The position numbers and the translations under genes are program-made. The notes beneath the pieces were generated by a model. The model made no database searches. It was given only the letters and a program-made list of their open reading frames with translations, and was not told the DNA's origin. This document shows positions 1 to 7,873 of a stretch of DNA of 64,000 bases, in pieces. The stretch comes from Streptomyces sp. NRRL F-5135 (GTDB lineage Bacteria > Actinomycetota > Actinomycetes > Streptomycetales > Streptomycetaceae), in contig NZ_JOHR01000013.1 of assembly GCF_000719775.1 (NCBI RefSeq), forward strand, positions 248,001 to 312,000, in the 5' to 3' direction. The first letter of the stretch is position 1, and every line of letters starts with the position of its first letter.

Positions 1-427
1 GAGCGTGGGTGACGTCAACGGCGACGGGTACGCCGATGTGCTGACCGGCGCGCCGGCCGAGGCGATCGGCGACCGCTCCGCGGCCGGCGCCGCCACCCTG
101 CTGCGCGGCTCGGCGGCCGGCCTCACCGGCGCCGGGTCCGTGGCGTACAACCAGGACACGGTCGGCGTTCCCGGTGCGGCCGAGGCGCTGGACTCCTTCG
201 GTGAGTCCGTCCACCTCACGGATCTCAACAAGGACGGCAAGGCCGAGACCGTCGTCGGGGTGCCCGGCGAGAACACCGACGGCTGCGTGTGGATCGCGCG
301 CGGCGCGGCCGGCGGGCCGGTGGCCGAGGGGTCCGTCAACATCTGCGGCAAGAGCGCCGGGGTGAGCGTGTCGGGGATACAAGCGAGGTTCGGAGCGGAC
401 GTGGGCGGGGCCCGTACGACCTTCTGA
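1..427 (+). CDS. FG-GAP/integrin-like repeat protein, C-terminal part (gene starts before the window)
   Basis: The reading frame is open from the first base, so the 5' part lies outside the window. Two calcium-binding-type loops typical of FG-GAP beta-propeller repeats are visible: DVNGDGYADVLTG near the start and DLNKDGKAETVVG about 70 residues later. Proteins with such repeats are usually secreted or cell-surface anchored in Streptomyces. The last 25 residues (GVSVSGIQARFGADVGG...) resemble the closing repeat of this family but end abruptly in TTF, so the tail may be slightly altered. Specific ligand or partner cannot be told. Confidence 0.7.
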   Translation, partial: SVGDVNGDGYADVLTGAPAEAIGDRSAAGAATLLRGSAAGLTGAGSVAYNQDTVGVPGAAEALDSFGESVHLTDLNKDGKAETVVGVPGENTDGCVWIARGAAGGPVAEGSVNICGKSAGVSVSGIQARFGADVGGARTTF

Positions 428-730
428 CGGCGGGCCTCGGGCGCGTGTGGGCCACCGACAAGATCCAGCCGTTTTCGGCCCCCGGCCCATGGCCCCGAAG
501 CGGGCCGCGGCCGTCGCGCGGCGCGTCACCGCCCGTCCGCCGGCCGGCACCGCCCACCCGAACGCCACCGGCCTGACCGCGCCTGCGGCGGGCCGAGTGG
601 TGGACGCACGGCGAGCCCGACGCCGCGCCCCGACGTCGCCTTCCGCCACCCGGACCGTGCTTATGCCGGTCTCCGTGAAAACTATTCGGCCGGTCCGCTG
701 TCATAGGACCCCCGCGAGGGGTCATAATAG
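428..730. other. Intergenic stretch upstream of the 6C RNA
   Basis: No convincing gene is seen. It is GC-rich and without a coding pattern on either strand. Its right end should hold the promoter of the small RNA that follows: a CATAAT hexamer at 723-728 is a good -10 candidate; no strong -35 is evident. Confidence 0.4.
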
Positions 731-897
731 AGACGTAGCCCTTCGTGCATCCCCCGTCGCGAAGGGCTACACCTATGCGCCGACCACGTCGGCACCGCGC
801 CGGAACCCCCCTTACCCGGCGCGCGCACCGCGCACCGCGCACGACGACGATCCACACGGGCAGGGAACTCCCCTCGTGGTTCCCTGCCCGTGTTTTT
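731..897 (+). ncRNA. 6C RNA (actinobacterial small RNA)
   Basis: Two hairpins with C-rich loops match the defining feature of the Actinobacteria 6C RNA family. The first is an 11-bp perfect stem (735-745 with 760-770, GTAGCCCTTCG / CGAAGGGCTAC) with a loop holding CCCCC. The second is a 7-bp stem (797-803 with 816-822, GCGCCGG / CCGGCGC) whose 12-nt loop has exactly six C residues (806-811). A -10 like CATAAT sits just before the presumed 5' end, and a U-tract terminator closes the transcript. In other Streptomyces the 6C RNA is a stable, developmentally expressed sRNA of unknown target. The exact ends are estimates. Confidence 0.85.
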
Positions 898-898
898 T
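855..898 (+). terminator. Intrinsic terminator of the 6C RNA
   Basis: A perfect 14-bp stem (855-868 with 879-892, CACGGGCAGGGAAC / GTTCCCTGCCCGTG) with a 10-nt loop is followed by six T residues. A full U-tract is unusual for a high-GC actinomycete. Confidence 0.9.
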
Positions 899-1131
899 CG
901 AGTTAACAGTGACGTAGAGTGTTTACGCAAGTCCGTTCCAGGGTGTGGTACGGGAAACTCCGTATACGTCTGGTAAAGAACGGTCCCGCCGACCGATTCG
1001 GTTACAGTACGGGCCCGTTGACCGAAATCGAACGTCACACAGCGCCCCATGAGCGAGCGGCGGCGGATGGAACCATGTGACGTATGTGACGTGTGAGCGT
1101 GGGGGCCCGGATGGACAACGGCGAGGAACAC

Positions 1132-1608
1132 ATGCCGGAGCTGACAACGTTGCGGCAGAAGGTCGAGTACATGGTCGAGAAGACCTTCCCGGGCCAGAAG
1201 ATCTCCGGACGCGTCTTCGCCGACCTCGTCAAGGAACGGGGCGGGTCGCTCTCGCACAGCTATTTCTCCAACATCCTCGCCGGCAAGGTCACGCACCCGT
1301 CGGAGGACATCCTGCGCGCGCTCGGGCTGGGCTTCGGTGTCGACTGGCGCTTCTTCAAGGAGGAGTCCGAGGTCGTCGACGAGGTGGTGGCCGGGCTCCA
1401 GTTCCTCGCGAAGCGGCGTACGGGGGAGATCAGCGGGGTGGCCGGGCGCGGCCTCGACGACGACGGCCTGCCCCCTGAACTGCTCGAATTCGCGCTCTCA
1501 CTGCTGGCCGACAGCAAGGAGGGCACCAACGGCGGGACCGGCCCGACCACGGGTCACGGCACGGAGGGCGGCGGGGGCCGGGCGCCGGACGGGGAACCGG
1601 GGCCGTAG
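1132..1608 (+). CDS. Short XRE-like helix-turn-helix regulator (first gene of the HTH/ImmA/MAB_1171c cassette)
   Basis: The protein has about 158 residues. The N-terminal 80 residues form a lambda-repressor-like HTH, with a recognition segment around SHSYFSNILAGKVTHP followed by DILRALGLGFGVDWRFF. The C-terminal third is gly/pro-rich and probably disordered. I chose the ATG at 1132 because GAGGA lies about 6 nt before it; in-frame GTG 1093 and ATG 1111 are alternatives. It sits 94 nt upstream of an ImmA/IrrE-like peptidase gene. Paired HTH/ImmA genes commonly form switches in which the peptidase removes the regulator, so this is probably the regulator of the cassette. The preceding 230 bp are AT-richer than their surroundings and likely carry the promoter. 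Confidence 0.75.
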   Translation: MPELTTLRQKVEYMVEKTFPGQKISGRVFADLVKERGGSLSHSYFSNILAGKVTHPSEDILRALGLGFGVDWRFFKEESEVVDEVVAGLQFLAKRRTGEISGVAGRGLDDDGLPPELLEFALSLLADSKEGTNGGTGPTTGHGTEGGGGRAPDGEPGP

Positions 1609-1702
1609 CGCACGCGTGTTCACGGCCACTGGCTAGAATCTCCTGGCCGCACGTCATGTACACGCGATGACGATCGAACGATCAGAGGTCTCAGAGGTCT
1701 CC

Positions 1703-2374
1703 ATGTCCATGCGCGAGCTGCGAAAAGAATGCGAAGCCGGGCTGGCCGACCTACCCATACCCGCTCCGTTCAGCATCCCGGCTCTGGTGGCGAACATGGA
1801 AGCGGCCCGTGGCCGCACGATTTCGCTGCACGAACTCCCCGACCGGCTGGCCCGAGTCAACGCCGCCTGCGGACTGCGCCTGAAGGCCGGTGACACCAGC
1901 TTCGTGCTCTACCGGCGCCGCCCGACCGCGTACCAGACGCAGCACGTCATCCTGCACGAGTTGTGCCACGAGTGGTTCGACCACGGCACGACCCTGGACG
2001 CGGACCAGTTGCGGAGGCTGCTGCCCGTCTTCGACACCTCACTGATCACGCGGGTGCTCTCGACGGACGGCACAGGCGGCACGGACGATACGAGCGACAC
2101 AGGCGGTACGCGCGGCATCGATGGCACGCGCGGTGCGGCCCACGGATCGCCCGACGGCTTCTCGCCCGCCGTCGCCGAGGCCCTCCGCTCGGGCGGCCCG
2201 ATCCAGGCCCGCGCGCAGTACGACACCCACGACGAACGGGTAGCCGAATTCGGTGCCTCGCTCATCGCGCGCATGGCCACGGACGTGACGAGCGACGACA
2301 TGATGGGCCGCCTCGCGAACTCGCTCTCGCGCCCCGTGGCACACAGGCGGCGGCGCTTCTTCCGACGGCCGTGA
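1703..2374 (+). CDS. ImmA/IrrE-family metallopeptidase-like protein
   Basis: A zinc-protease signature HELCHEWFDH (HExxH) lies near residue 87, preceded by the hydrophobic strand QTQHVIL, as in ImmA/IrrE-type peptidases. The usual third ligand (a later E or D) is plausible in the helix EFGASLIARM near the C terminus. In between is a low-complexity T/D/G-rich insert (about residues 118-145). I start at ATG 1703 (AGAGG 8 nt upstream); an in-frame ATG at 1667 lacks a ribosome site. The family cleaves or inactivates a partner repressor; here the natural partner is the HTH protein just upstream. Substrate and trigger are unknown. Confidence 0.75.
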   Translation: MSMRELRKECEAGLADLPIPAPFSIPALVANMEAARGRTISLHELPDRLARVNAACGLRLKAGDTSFVLYRRRPTAYQTQHVILHELCHEWFDHGTTLDADQLRRLLPVFDTSLITRVLSTDGTGGTDDTSDTGGTRGIDGTRGAAHGSPDGFSPAVAEALRSGGPIQARAQYDTHDERVAEFGASLIARMATDVTSDDMMGRLANSLSRPVAHRRRRFFRRP

Positions 2375-2461
2375 CACGTTCGTAAGTTCTACGTAAGCTC
2401 CTCGCGTACGGCCTGTACCCGTCCACCCGTACCCCCTCCGCAGACGCCCCGAGGACCCCGT

Positions 2462-3766
2462 GTGAGCCCGCTCGACCTTGCCGGATATCTCATAGCCGGC
2501 GTGATGACAGCCGTAGCCCTGTGGCGTATGCCGGCGGCTCTGTGGGGCGACGAGGAGGACAAACGGCGGCGCGCGCTGTGGGGGTGCTACGCCGGGTTCG
2601 CCATCGCCCTGTGGACGAAGACGCAGATCGTGCGCATCGGGCTCAACAACAGTCCGGTCACCGACCTCTCGGTACTGATCAAGCACTACACGGCGACCAT
2701 CGCCATCCTGGCGATCCTCAGCTACATCGTCGCGATCTACGGGCACTACCCGGAGGGCGGGGACGTCCCGCGCCACGTACGGTTCGCCCGGCTCGTCCAG
2801 CAGGTGGCGACGAAGGCGTCGGCCGCCACGCTGATCCTGCTGACCGTGCTGTTCTTCACGGTGGTCGACCGGTCCGTACCGTCGGACCGGTTCGTCTCCG
2901 ACCACGCGGGCCAGTGGGGCGCGACGCTCTACATGAGCGTCTTCTACCTCTACTTGGGCGCCGCCTCCGCCGTCTGCGCATACCAGTGGGCCCTGGCCAC
3001 GGCGGGCGCCGCCCACCGCCACCTGCGGGTGGGCCTCGGCATGATGACCTTCGCCATGTTCATCGGAGTCGGTTACACGGTCAGCCGGACCCTCTTCATG
3101 TGGGTCAGCGTCGTCGACCAGCCGGGAGCGGACTTCGCGCGGACCTTCGACGAGGTCACCGAGGCCGCCCAGGTCGTGCTGTTCGCGTTCTTCGCGCTGG
3201 GCGCGTCCATCCCGGCCTTCCACAAGGGCTGGCGGCGCGCGAAACTGTGGCGGGCCCAGGTGGCGCTGCATCCGCTCTGGTACGAGCTGATGACGGCCTT
3301 CCCCGACCAGCCCTTCGAACCACCCGTCTCGCTGCGGCGGGAGCTGACCCGCTTCGACACGCCCGCCGATCTCCGGGTGGACCGCTGGGCGGCCGACATC
3401 GCGGACGCGGTGGAGAAACTGCGCCACTACGTGCCGGACGGCCTGCTCGCCGGGGCGAAGGAGGCGGCGGCCGGGGACACACCCGACGCGGCGAAGGCGG
3501 GACCGCTCGCCGAGGCGTACTGGATCAGCGCGGCCCTCGCCGCCAAGGCGGGCGGCGCGGCGGCGGGCAAGGCGGCCGCCGTCGAACAGCAGCACGCCAT
3601 GGACCAGGAGGGCGAGGTCGCCTGGCTGGTACGGGTGGCGACCGCGTACCGGACGATCACCCCGGAGCGGAGGCGGCGGCTCCTGGACGGCATGGGGCTC
3701 CCGAGCGCGGCGGAGGGGCCCGCGGGCACGGAGCGGACGGCGGCGACGACGGAGCGGACGGCGTGA
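2462..3766 (+). CDS. MAB_1171c-family putative transporter / DUF6545-type membrane protein
   Basis: The protein has 434 residues. The N-terminal half holds about seven hydrophobic segments, the pattern of the actinobacterial family annotated as MAB_1171c putative transporter. The cytoplasmic C-terminal half has the conserved WRRAKLWRAQVALHPLWYEL motif, then RFDTPADLRVDRWAADIADAVEKLRHY, typical of the DUF6545 tail. GTG start at 2462 with GAGGA in front. It ends in GTGA, overlapping the next gene, so the two are translationally coupled. Members occur throughout actinobacteria beside an HTH and an ImmA-like gene. Transport activity has not been shown as far as I know; the name is by homology only. 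Confidence 0.75.
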   Translation: MSPLDLAGYLIAGVMTAVALWRMPAALWGDEEDKRRRALWGCYAGFAIALWTKTQIVRIGLNNSPVTDLSVLIKHYTATIAILAILSYIVAIYGHYPEGGDVPRHVRFARLVQQVATKASAATLILLTVLFFTVVDRSVPSDRFVSDHAGQWGATLYMSVFYLYLGAASAVCAYQWALATAGAAHRHLRVGLGMMTFAMFIGVGYTVSRTLFMWVSVVDQPGADFARTFDEVTEAAQVVLFAFFALGASIPAFHKGWRRAKLWRAQVALHPLWYELMTAFPDQPFEPPVSLRRELTRFDTPADLRVDRWAADIADAVEKLRHYVPDGLLAGAKEAAAGDTPDAAKAGPLAEAYWISAALAAKAGGAAAGKAAAVEQQHAMDQEGEVAWLVRVATAYRTITPERRRRLLDGMGLPSAAEGPAGTERTAATTERTA

Positions 3767-4488
3767 GCGGTACGACGACGGGGCACGGCGCGGACGGCAG
3801 CCGTACGGCGGGCGCGGGCAAAGCCGACGAGATCAACACGGCCAACGAGACCAACGAGACCAACGAGACCAACGTGGCCGAGATGGCCGACATGGCCACC
3901 CGCCGGGGCCGGAGCGATCGCGTCACCTCACTCGCCCGCGCGGTCACCGAGGTCTTCCAGCCGCGCAACCTGCTGCTGGTCGGCATGGTCGGCATCGGAC
4001 TGGCGGCGGCCGGCGACTGGACCGGCCTGCCGTGGGGTCTCCTCGCGGCCCTGTGCGCGGGCATCGTCCCGGCGAGCTACATCGAGTGGGAGCGCAAGCG
4101 CGGCACCTGGGGCGACCGGCACGTCGTCGACCGCACCAAGCGCGCGCCGATCTTCTTCGTCATCCTCGGCTCGACAGGCGCCGGTTCGGCGGTGATGGTC
4201 CTCGGCGGCGCGCCCACCGGCATCCTGGTCACGATGCTCTCCCTGTGGGGGATGACGATCGGCCTGCTGTCCGTCAACACCGTGTGGAAGATCTCGGTGG
4301 ACGCGGCGGTCGCCTCCGCGGTCGTGGCGCAGCTCGCGGTGGTCCACTCCCCCTGGTGGCTGCTCGCCTACGCGTTGACCGTCGCGGTGTGCTGGTCCCG
4401 GGTGGCGCTGCGGTACCACACCACGGGGCAGACGATCGCGGGGGCGGCGCTCGGCGCGGCGACGACGGCGGCGTTCCTGTTCGTCTGA
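3763..4488 (+). CDS. PAP2-like (phosphatidic acid phosphatase type 2) membrane protein
   Basis: About 241 residues with GTG start overlapping the previous stop by four bases. After a soluble N terminus containing an NETNETNETN tandem, five to six membrane spans follow. The C-terminal motif SRVALRYHTTGQTIAGAALGA matches the third PAP2 motif (SRv...H...Q...aG). The first two motifs are weak: there is no KxxxxxxRP and no PSGH, so catalysis is doubtful. As the last gene of the cassette it is probably co-expressed with the MAB_1171c protein. It could act on a lipid phosphate or be a non-catalytic relative. Confidence 0.65.
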   Translation: MSGTTTGHGADGSRTAGAGKADEINTANETNETNETNVAEMADMATRRGRSDRVTSLARAVTEVFQPRNLLLVGMVGIGLAAAGDWTGLPWGLLAALCAGIVPASYIEWERKRGTWGDRHVVDRTKRAPIFFVILGSTGAGSAVMVLGGAPTGILVTMLSLWGMTIGLLSVNTVWKISVDAAVASAVVAQLAVVHSPWWLLAYALTVAVCWSRVALRYHTTGQTIAGAALGAATTAAFLFV

Positions 4489-4535
4489 CCGGATCACGTC
4501 CGGCCGGGCCCCGGCACGTCCGGCCGGACCACCCG

Positions 4536-7500
4536 TCACGACGGGCCGGGGCCGGGGGCGTCCGGCCCGGTCGGCCCCGACTGCCCCGTCGGCTCCGACT
4601 GCCCCGTCGGCTCCGTCGGCTCGGCGGCGTCGGTGACCAGGTCCGCAAAGTCGGGGAACGCCGCGAGCCCGGCGAACGCGACGGGTTCGGCGGACTGCGC
4701 CGGTGCCAGCGGCTGCTCGGCCCAGATGGTCTTCCCGCGCGCCGTGTAGCGCGTGCCCCAGCTCTGGGCGAGCTGCGCGACGAGGAAGAGGCCCCGGCCG
4801 CCCTCGTCGCTCATGGTGGACCGGCGCAGGTGCGGAGAGGTACTGCTGCCGTCGGAGACCTCGCAGATGAGCACGGAGTCGTTGCGGATCAACCGCAGAT
4901 GGATAGGGGCGGTCGCATAGCGGATGGCATTGGTGATGAGTTCGCTGGCGATCAGTTCGGTGGTGAACGTGACCGATTCCAGCCCCCATGAGGAGAGCGT
5001 CCCGGTCACGTCGGCACGTACGCGCGCGACCGCGACCGGATCGTCCGATACCTCCCGGACCACGACGTGCTCGGCGTCCAGTGCGCGGGTACGCGCGACG
5101 AGCAGGGCGACATCGTCCTCCGGCCTGTTCGGGCCGACGGGCAGCAGGGCCTCGAGGACCGCGTCGCAGGTCTCCTCGGGCGAGCGGACCGGGGACCGGG
5201 TTGCCGTCTCCGTCGGCTCCGCGGGCCGAGCCGGTACGGCCCCAGGTCCCGTACGTCCCGACGACTCCGTACGATCCGTACGCCCCGCCGGTCCCGTAGA
5301 GGCGGCCGGTCCCGTAGAGGCGGCCGGTCCCGAACCCTCCGCCGGTCCCGAGCGCGCGGCCGGCGCCGGCCCGGCGAGCGCCTGCCTCAGTCGCTCCAGG
5401 CCGGCGCCGATGTCGTGCTCGGGGTTCCCGAGCAGGCCGTCGGTGAACAGCACGATGTCGCTGTGCTCGGCGAGCCGCATGTCGTACGTCTCGAAGGGGA
5501 AGCCGCCCAGCCCGAGCGGCGGACCGCCGGGCACCTCCGGGAAGGCGACGCCGCCGTCGGGCCGGACGACGGCCGGGGCGGGGTGGCCCGCCCGGGCGAG
5601 GGCGCAGGAGCGGGACACCGGGTCGTAGATCGCGTACAGGCAGGTGGCTCCCATGAACCCGGTCCCCACGTCGTCGGCGCCGCCCGCCGCTCCGGGCTCC
5701 GACTCGCGCCCCCGGCGGCCCTCCTCCTGGTCGAGCCGGATGACGAGTTCGTCGAGGTGGGTGAGGAGTTCGTCGGGCGCCAGGTCGAGCGCGGAGAAGT
5801 TGAGGACGGCGGTCCGCAGCCTGCCCATCGTGGCGGCGGCGTGCAGGCCGTGGCCGACGACGTCGCCGACGACGAGGGCCACCCGGGCTCCGGAGAGCGG
5901 GATCACGTCGAACCAGTCCCCGCCCACCCCGGACCGGGCCGGCACATACCGGCAGGCGGCCCTGACCGCGTTCTGTTCCGGCAGGTCTCCGGGGAGCAGA
6001 CTGCGCTGGAGGGACACGGCCGTGGCGTGCTCGCGGGCGTACCGCCGGGCGTTGTCGACGCAGACGGCGGCGCGGCCGACCAACTCCTCGGCGATGGCCA
6101 GGTCCTCGGCGTCGTACGAGGCCCGCCCCGTCTGCCGGTAGAAGCTCGTGACGCCGAGGACCGTGCCCCTGGCCCGGAGCGGCACGGTGATCAACGACCG
6201 TATTCCCTGGTCGACGACCCACCGGCCGTGCGCGGGCTCGCGGAACCGCCGGCCGGGGTCCACGGACAGGTCGGGTACGAGCGACGACTGCCCGTGGGTG
6301 AGGCTCCGGCTCTGCGGCGAGCCGGTGCTGTAGCGGACGAGCCGCCCCTTCTCGTAGAGGGGCCGCTGCCCGTTCGCGGCGGCGGTGGCCATCCGGCGCA
6401 GTCCGTCCTTCGTCAGGGGAGGCTCCTCGCCGTGCGCCATCGACTCGAACAGGTCCACGGTGACGAGGTCGGCGAAGCGTGGCAGGGCCGCCTGCGCGAG
6501 TTCCTCCGCGGTCCTGGGCAGGTCGAGGGTGGTACCGACGCTCACGCTCGCGTCGTAGAGCAGCTTGAGGCGTTCCCGGGCCTCCGTGGCCGCCCCGGCC
6601 AGCGTCCGCAGTTCGGTGGTGTCCCGGAGGGTGACGACCGTGCCCACGGCGCGTCCGCCGACCCGCGTCGGCTGCTGGTTCACGGCCAGGAAGCGGTCCG
6701 CGGACCGGTGCACCTCGTCGGTGGCGACGCGGCCCTCCGTCAGGAGCCGGGTGAGGGGCCCGCCGAGGCCGAGTTCGGCGACGGGCCGCCGCTGGGCGTC
6801 CGCCGGCAGGTTCAGCAGGCGGCGTGCCTCGTCGTTCGCCAGCAGCAGCCGGCCGTCGCGGGCGACGATGAGGACCCCTTCCCTGACGGCGTGCAGCACG
6901 GCGTCGTGATGCTCGTACATCCTGGTGATCTCGGCCGGTCCGAGTCCGTGCGTCTGGCGCCGCAGACGTCTGCTGACGACCGTCACTCCGCCGACGGACG
7001 CGGCGAGCGCGCCGGCGCCGCCCCCGAGGATGGGGGGAAGCTGACGGTTGACCGTTGCCGAGGTGTCCGCGACCGTCACTCCGGCGTTGACGACGGCCAC
7101 CACCCTGCCCCTGGCGTCGAAGACGGGGACCGCCGCGCGGATCGACGGGGACTTCAGCGTGTGGCCCGGGACCACGTCCGTGAAGGGCCGGCCGGCCGTG
7201 GCCGGGTACAGGGGTCCGCTGACGCGCTTGCCGATGTAGCCGGGATCGGGATGGGTGTAGCGGATCCCCTTCGTGTTCGTCACGACGATGTAGTCGACGC
7301 CGGTGTCACGCTGTGTCTGACGTGTCACCGGTTCCAGCCGGGCGCTCGGGTCGGGCGATCGCAGCGCGGGGAGCAGCCCGGGAGAGCGTGAGAAGGTCTC
7401 GGCGACGGACAGCGCGCGGGCACGGGCCACGTCCTGGCCGGTGTGGCGCGCCTGTGCGACGACCGCGGCGACCGCGCCGCCCACCAGCAGCACGACGATC

Positions 7501-7640
7501 ACCACGACGAGGGCGAGCATCTGACCGGCGACCGTACGCGGGCCGAGCCGCCGACGCGGCCGGGGCGCCGGGTGGCGGGGCCGCGACTGGCGGGGCGGCG
7601 ACTGGCGGGGCGGCCGACGCGAACGGACATCTCGGCACAT
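4536..7640 (-). CDS. Multidomain sensor phosphatase: Cache-like sensor, PAS, GAF, SpoIIE/PP2C, HATPase
   Basis: About 1034 residues. Order: basic N terminus; a membrane helix (about 37-60); an extracellular CitA-like Cache domain (DYIVVTNTKGIRYTHPDP); a second membrane segment; a PAS domain (HDAVLHAVREGVLIVARDG); GAF (about 370-540); a SpoIIE-type PP2C phosphatase (GGDWFDVIPLSG, VVGDVVGHGLHAAATMGRLR, ILFTDGLLGN-type metal sites); an A/G/P-rich linker; and a C-terminal anti-sigma-type HATPase (ELITNAIRYA, GGRGLFLVAQL). Such proteins switch sigma factors through partner anti-anti-sigma phosphorylation; none is encoded nearby. ATG 7640 was chosen because GAAGGA lies before it. Divergent from the ABC gene, sharing a 233-bp AT-richer promoter region. 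Confidence 0.9.
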   Translation of the reverse strand: MCRDVRSRRPPRQSPPRQSRPRHPAPRPRRRLGPRTVAGQMLALVVVIVVLLVGGAVAAVVAQARHTGQDVARARALSVAETFSRSPGLLPALRSPDPSARLEPVTRQTQRDTGVDYIVVTNTKGIRYTHPDPGYIGKRVSGPLYPATAGRPFTDVVPGHTLKSPSIRAAVPVFDARGRVVAVVNAGVTVADTSATVNRQLPPILGGGAGALAASVGGVTVVSRRLRRQTHGLGPAEITRMYEHHDAVLHAVREGVLIVARDGRLLLANDEARRLLNLPADAQRRPVAELGLGGPLTRLLTEGRVATDEVHRSADRFLAVNQQPTRVGGRAVGTVVTLRDTTELRTLAGAATEARERLKLLYDASVSVGTTLDLPRTAEELAQAALPRFADLVTVDLFESMAHGEEPPLTKDGLRRMATAAANGQRPLYEKGRLVRYSTGSPQSRSLTHGQSSLVPDLSVDPGRRFREPAHGRWVVDQGIRSLITVPLRARGTVLGVTSFYRQTGRASYDAEDLAIAEELVGRAAVCVDNARRYAREHATAVSLQRSLLPGDLPEQNAVRAACRYVPARSGVGGDWFDVIPLSGARVALVVGDVVGHGLHAAATMGRLRTAVLNFSALDLAPDELLTHLDELVIRLDQEEGRRGRESEPGAAGGADDVGTGFMGATCLYAIYDPVSRSCALARAGHPAPAVVRPDGGVAFPEVPGGPPLGLGGFPFETYDMRLAEHSDIVLFTDGLLGNPEHDIGAGLERLRQALAGPAPAARSGPAEGSGPAASTGPAASTGPAGRTDRTESSGRTGPGAVPARPAEPTETATRSPVRSPEETCDAVLEALLPVGPNRPEDDVALLVARTRALDAEHVVVREVSDDPVAVARVRADVTGTLSSWGLESVTFTTELIASELITNAIRYATAPIHLRLIRNDSVLICEVSDGSSTSPHLRRSTMSDEGGRGLFLVAQLAQSWGTRYTARGKTIWAEQPLAPAQSAEPVAFAGLAAFPDFADLVTDAAEPTEPTGQSEPTGQSGPTGPDAPGPGPS

Positions 7641-7873
7641 ATTCGCATCCTTCACCGCGCATGTTATGTAAATCACACACATGGATACCTTTACGCATTC
7701 ATGACGCGCGATCACCGGCCCTTCCGGAAATCCGGGGGCCGGTTGTCAGTGGCGGCTGGCAAGCTTCTCCTCGCGCACCGAGCGTGGTCAATCGATCACG
7801 AAAGGTGCCCGCCGGTGCGTTCCATCGGCTCAGCACGTGCATGTTGGTGCGTCCGTACGGGAGGGACGGTTCG

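Noticed and set aside
2521..3762. Extension of the PAP2-like frame through the MAB_1171c gene
   Set aside because: The upstream part is an R/G-rich out-of-frame reading of MAB_1171c; the real start is the overlapping GTG at 3763.
5067..7391. A 774-codon plus-strand frame
   Set aside because: Shadow of the SpoIIE-type phosphatase on the other strand.
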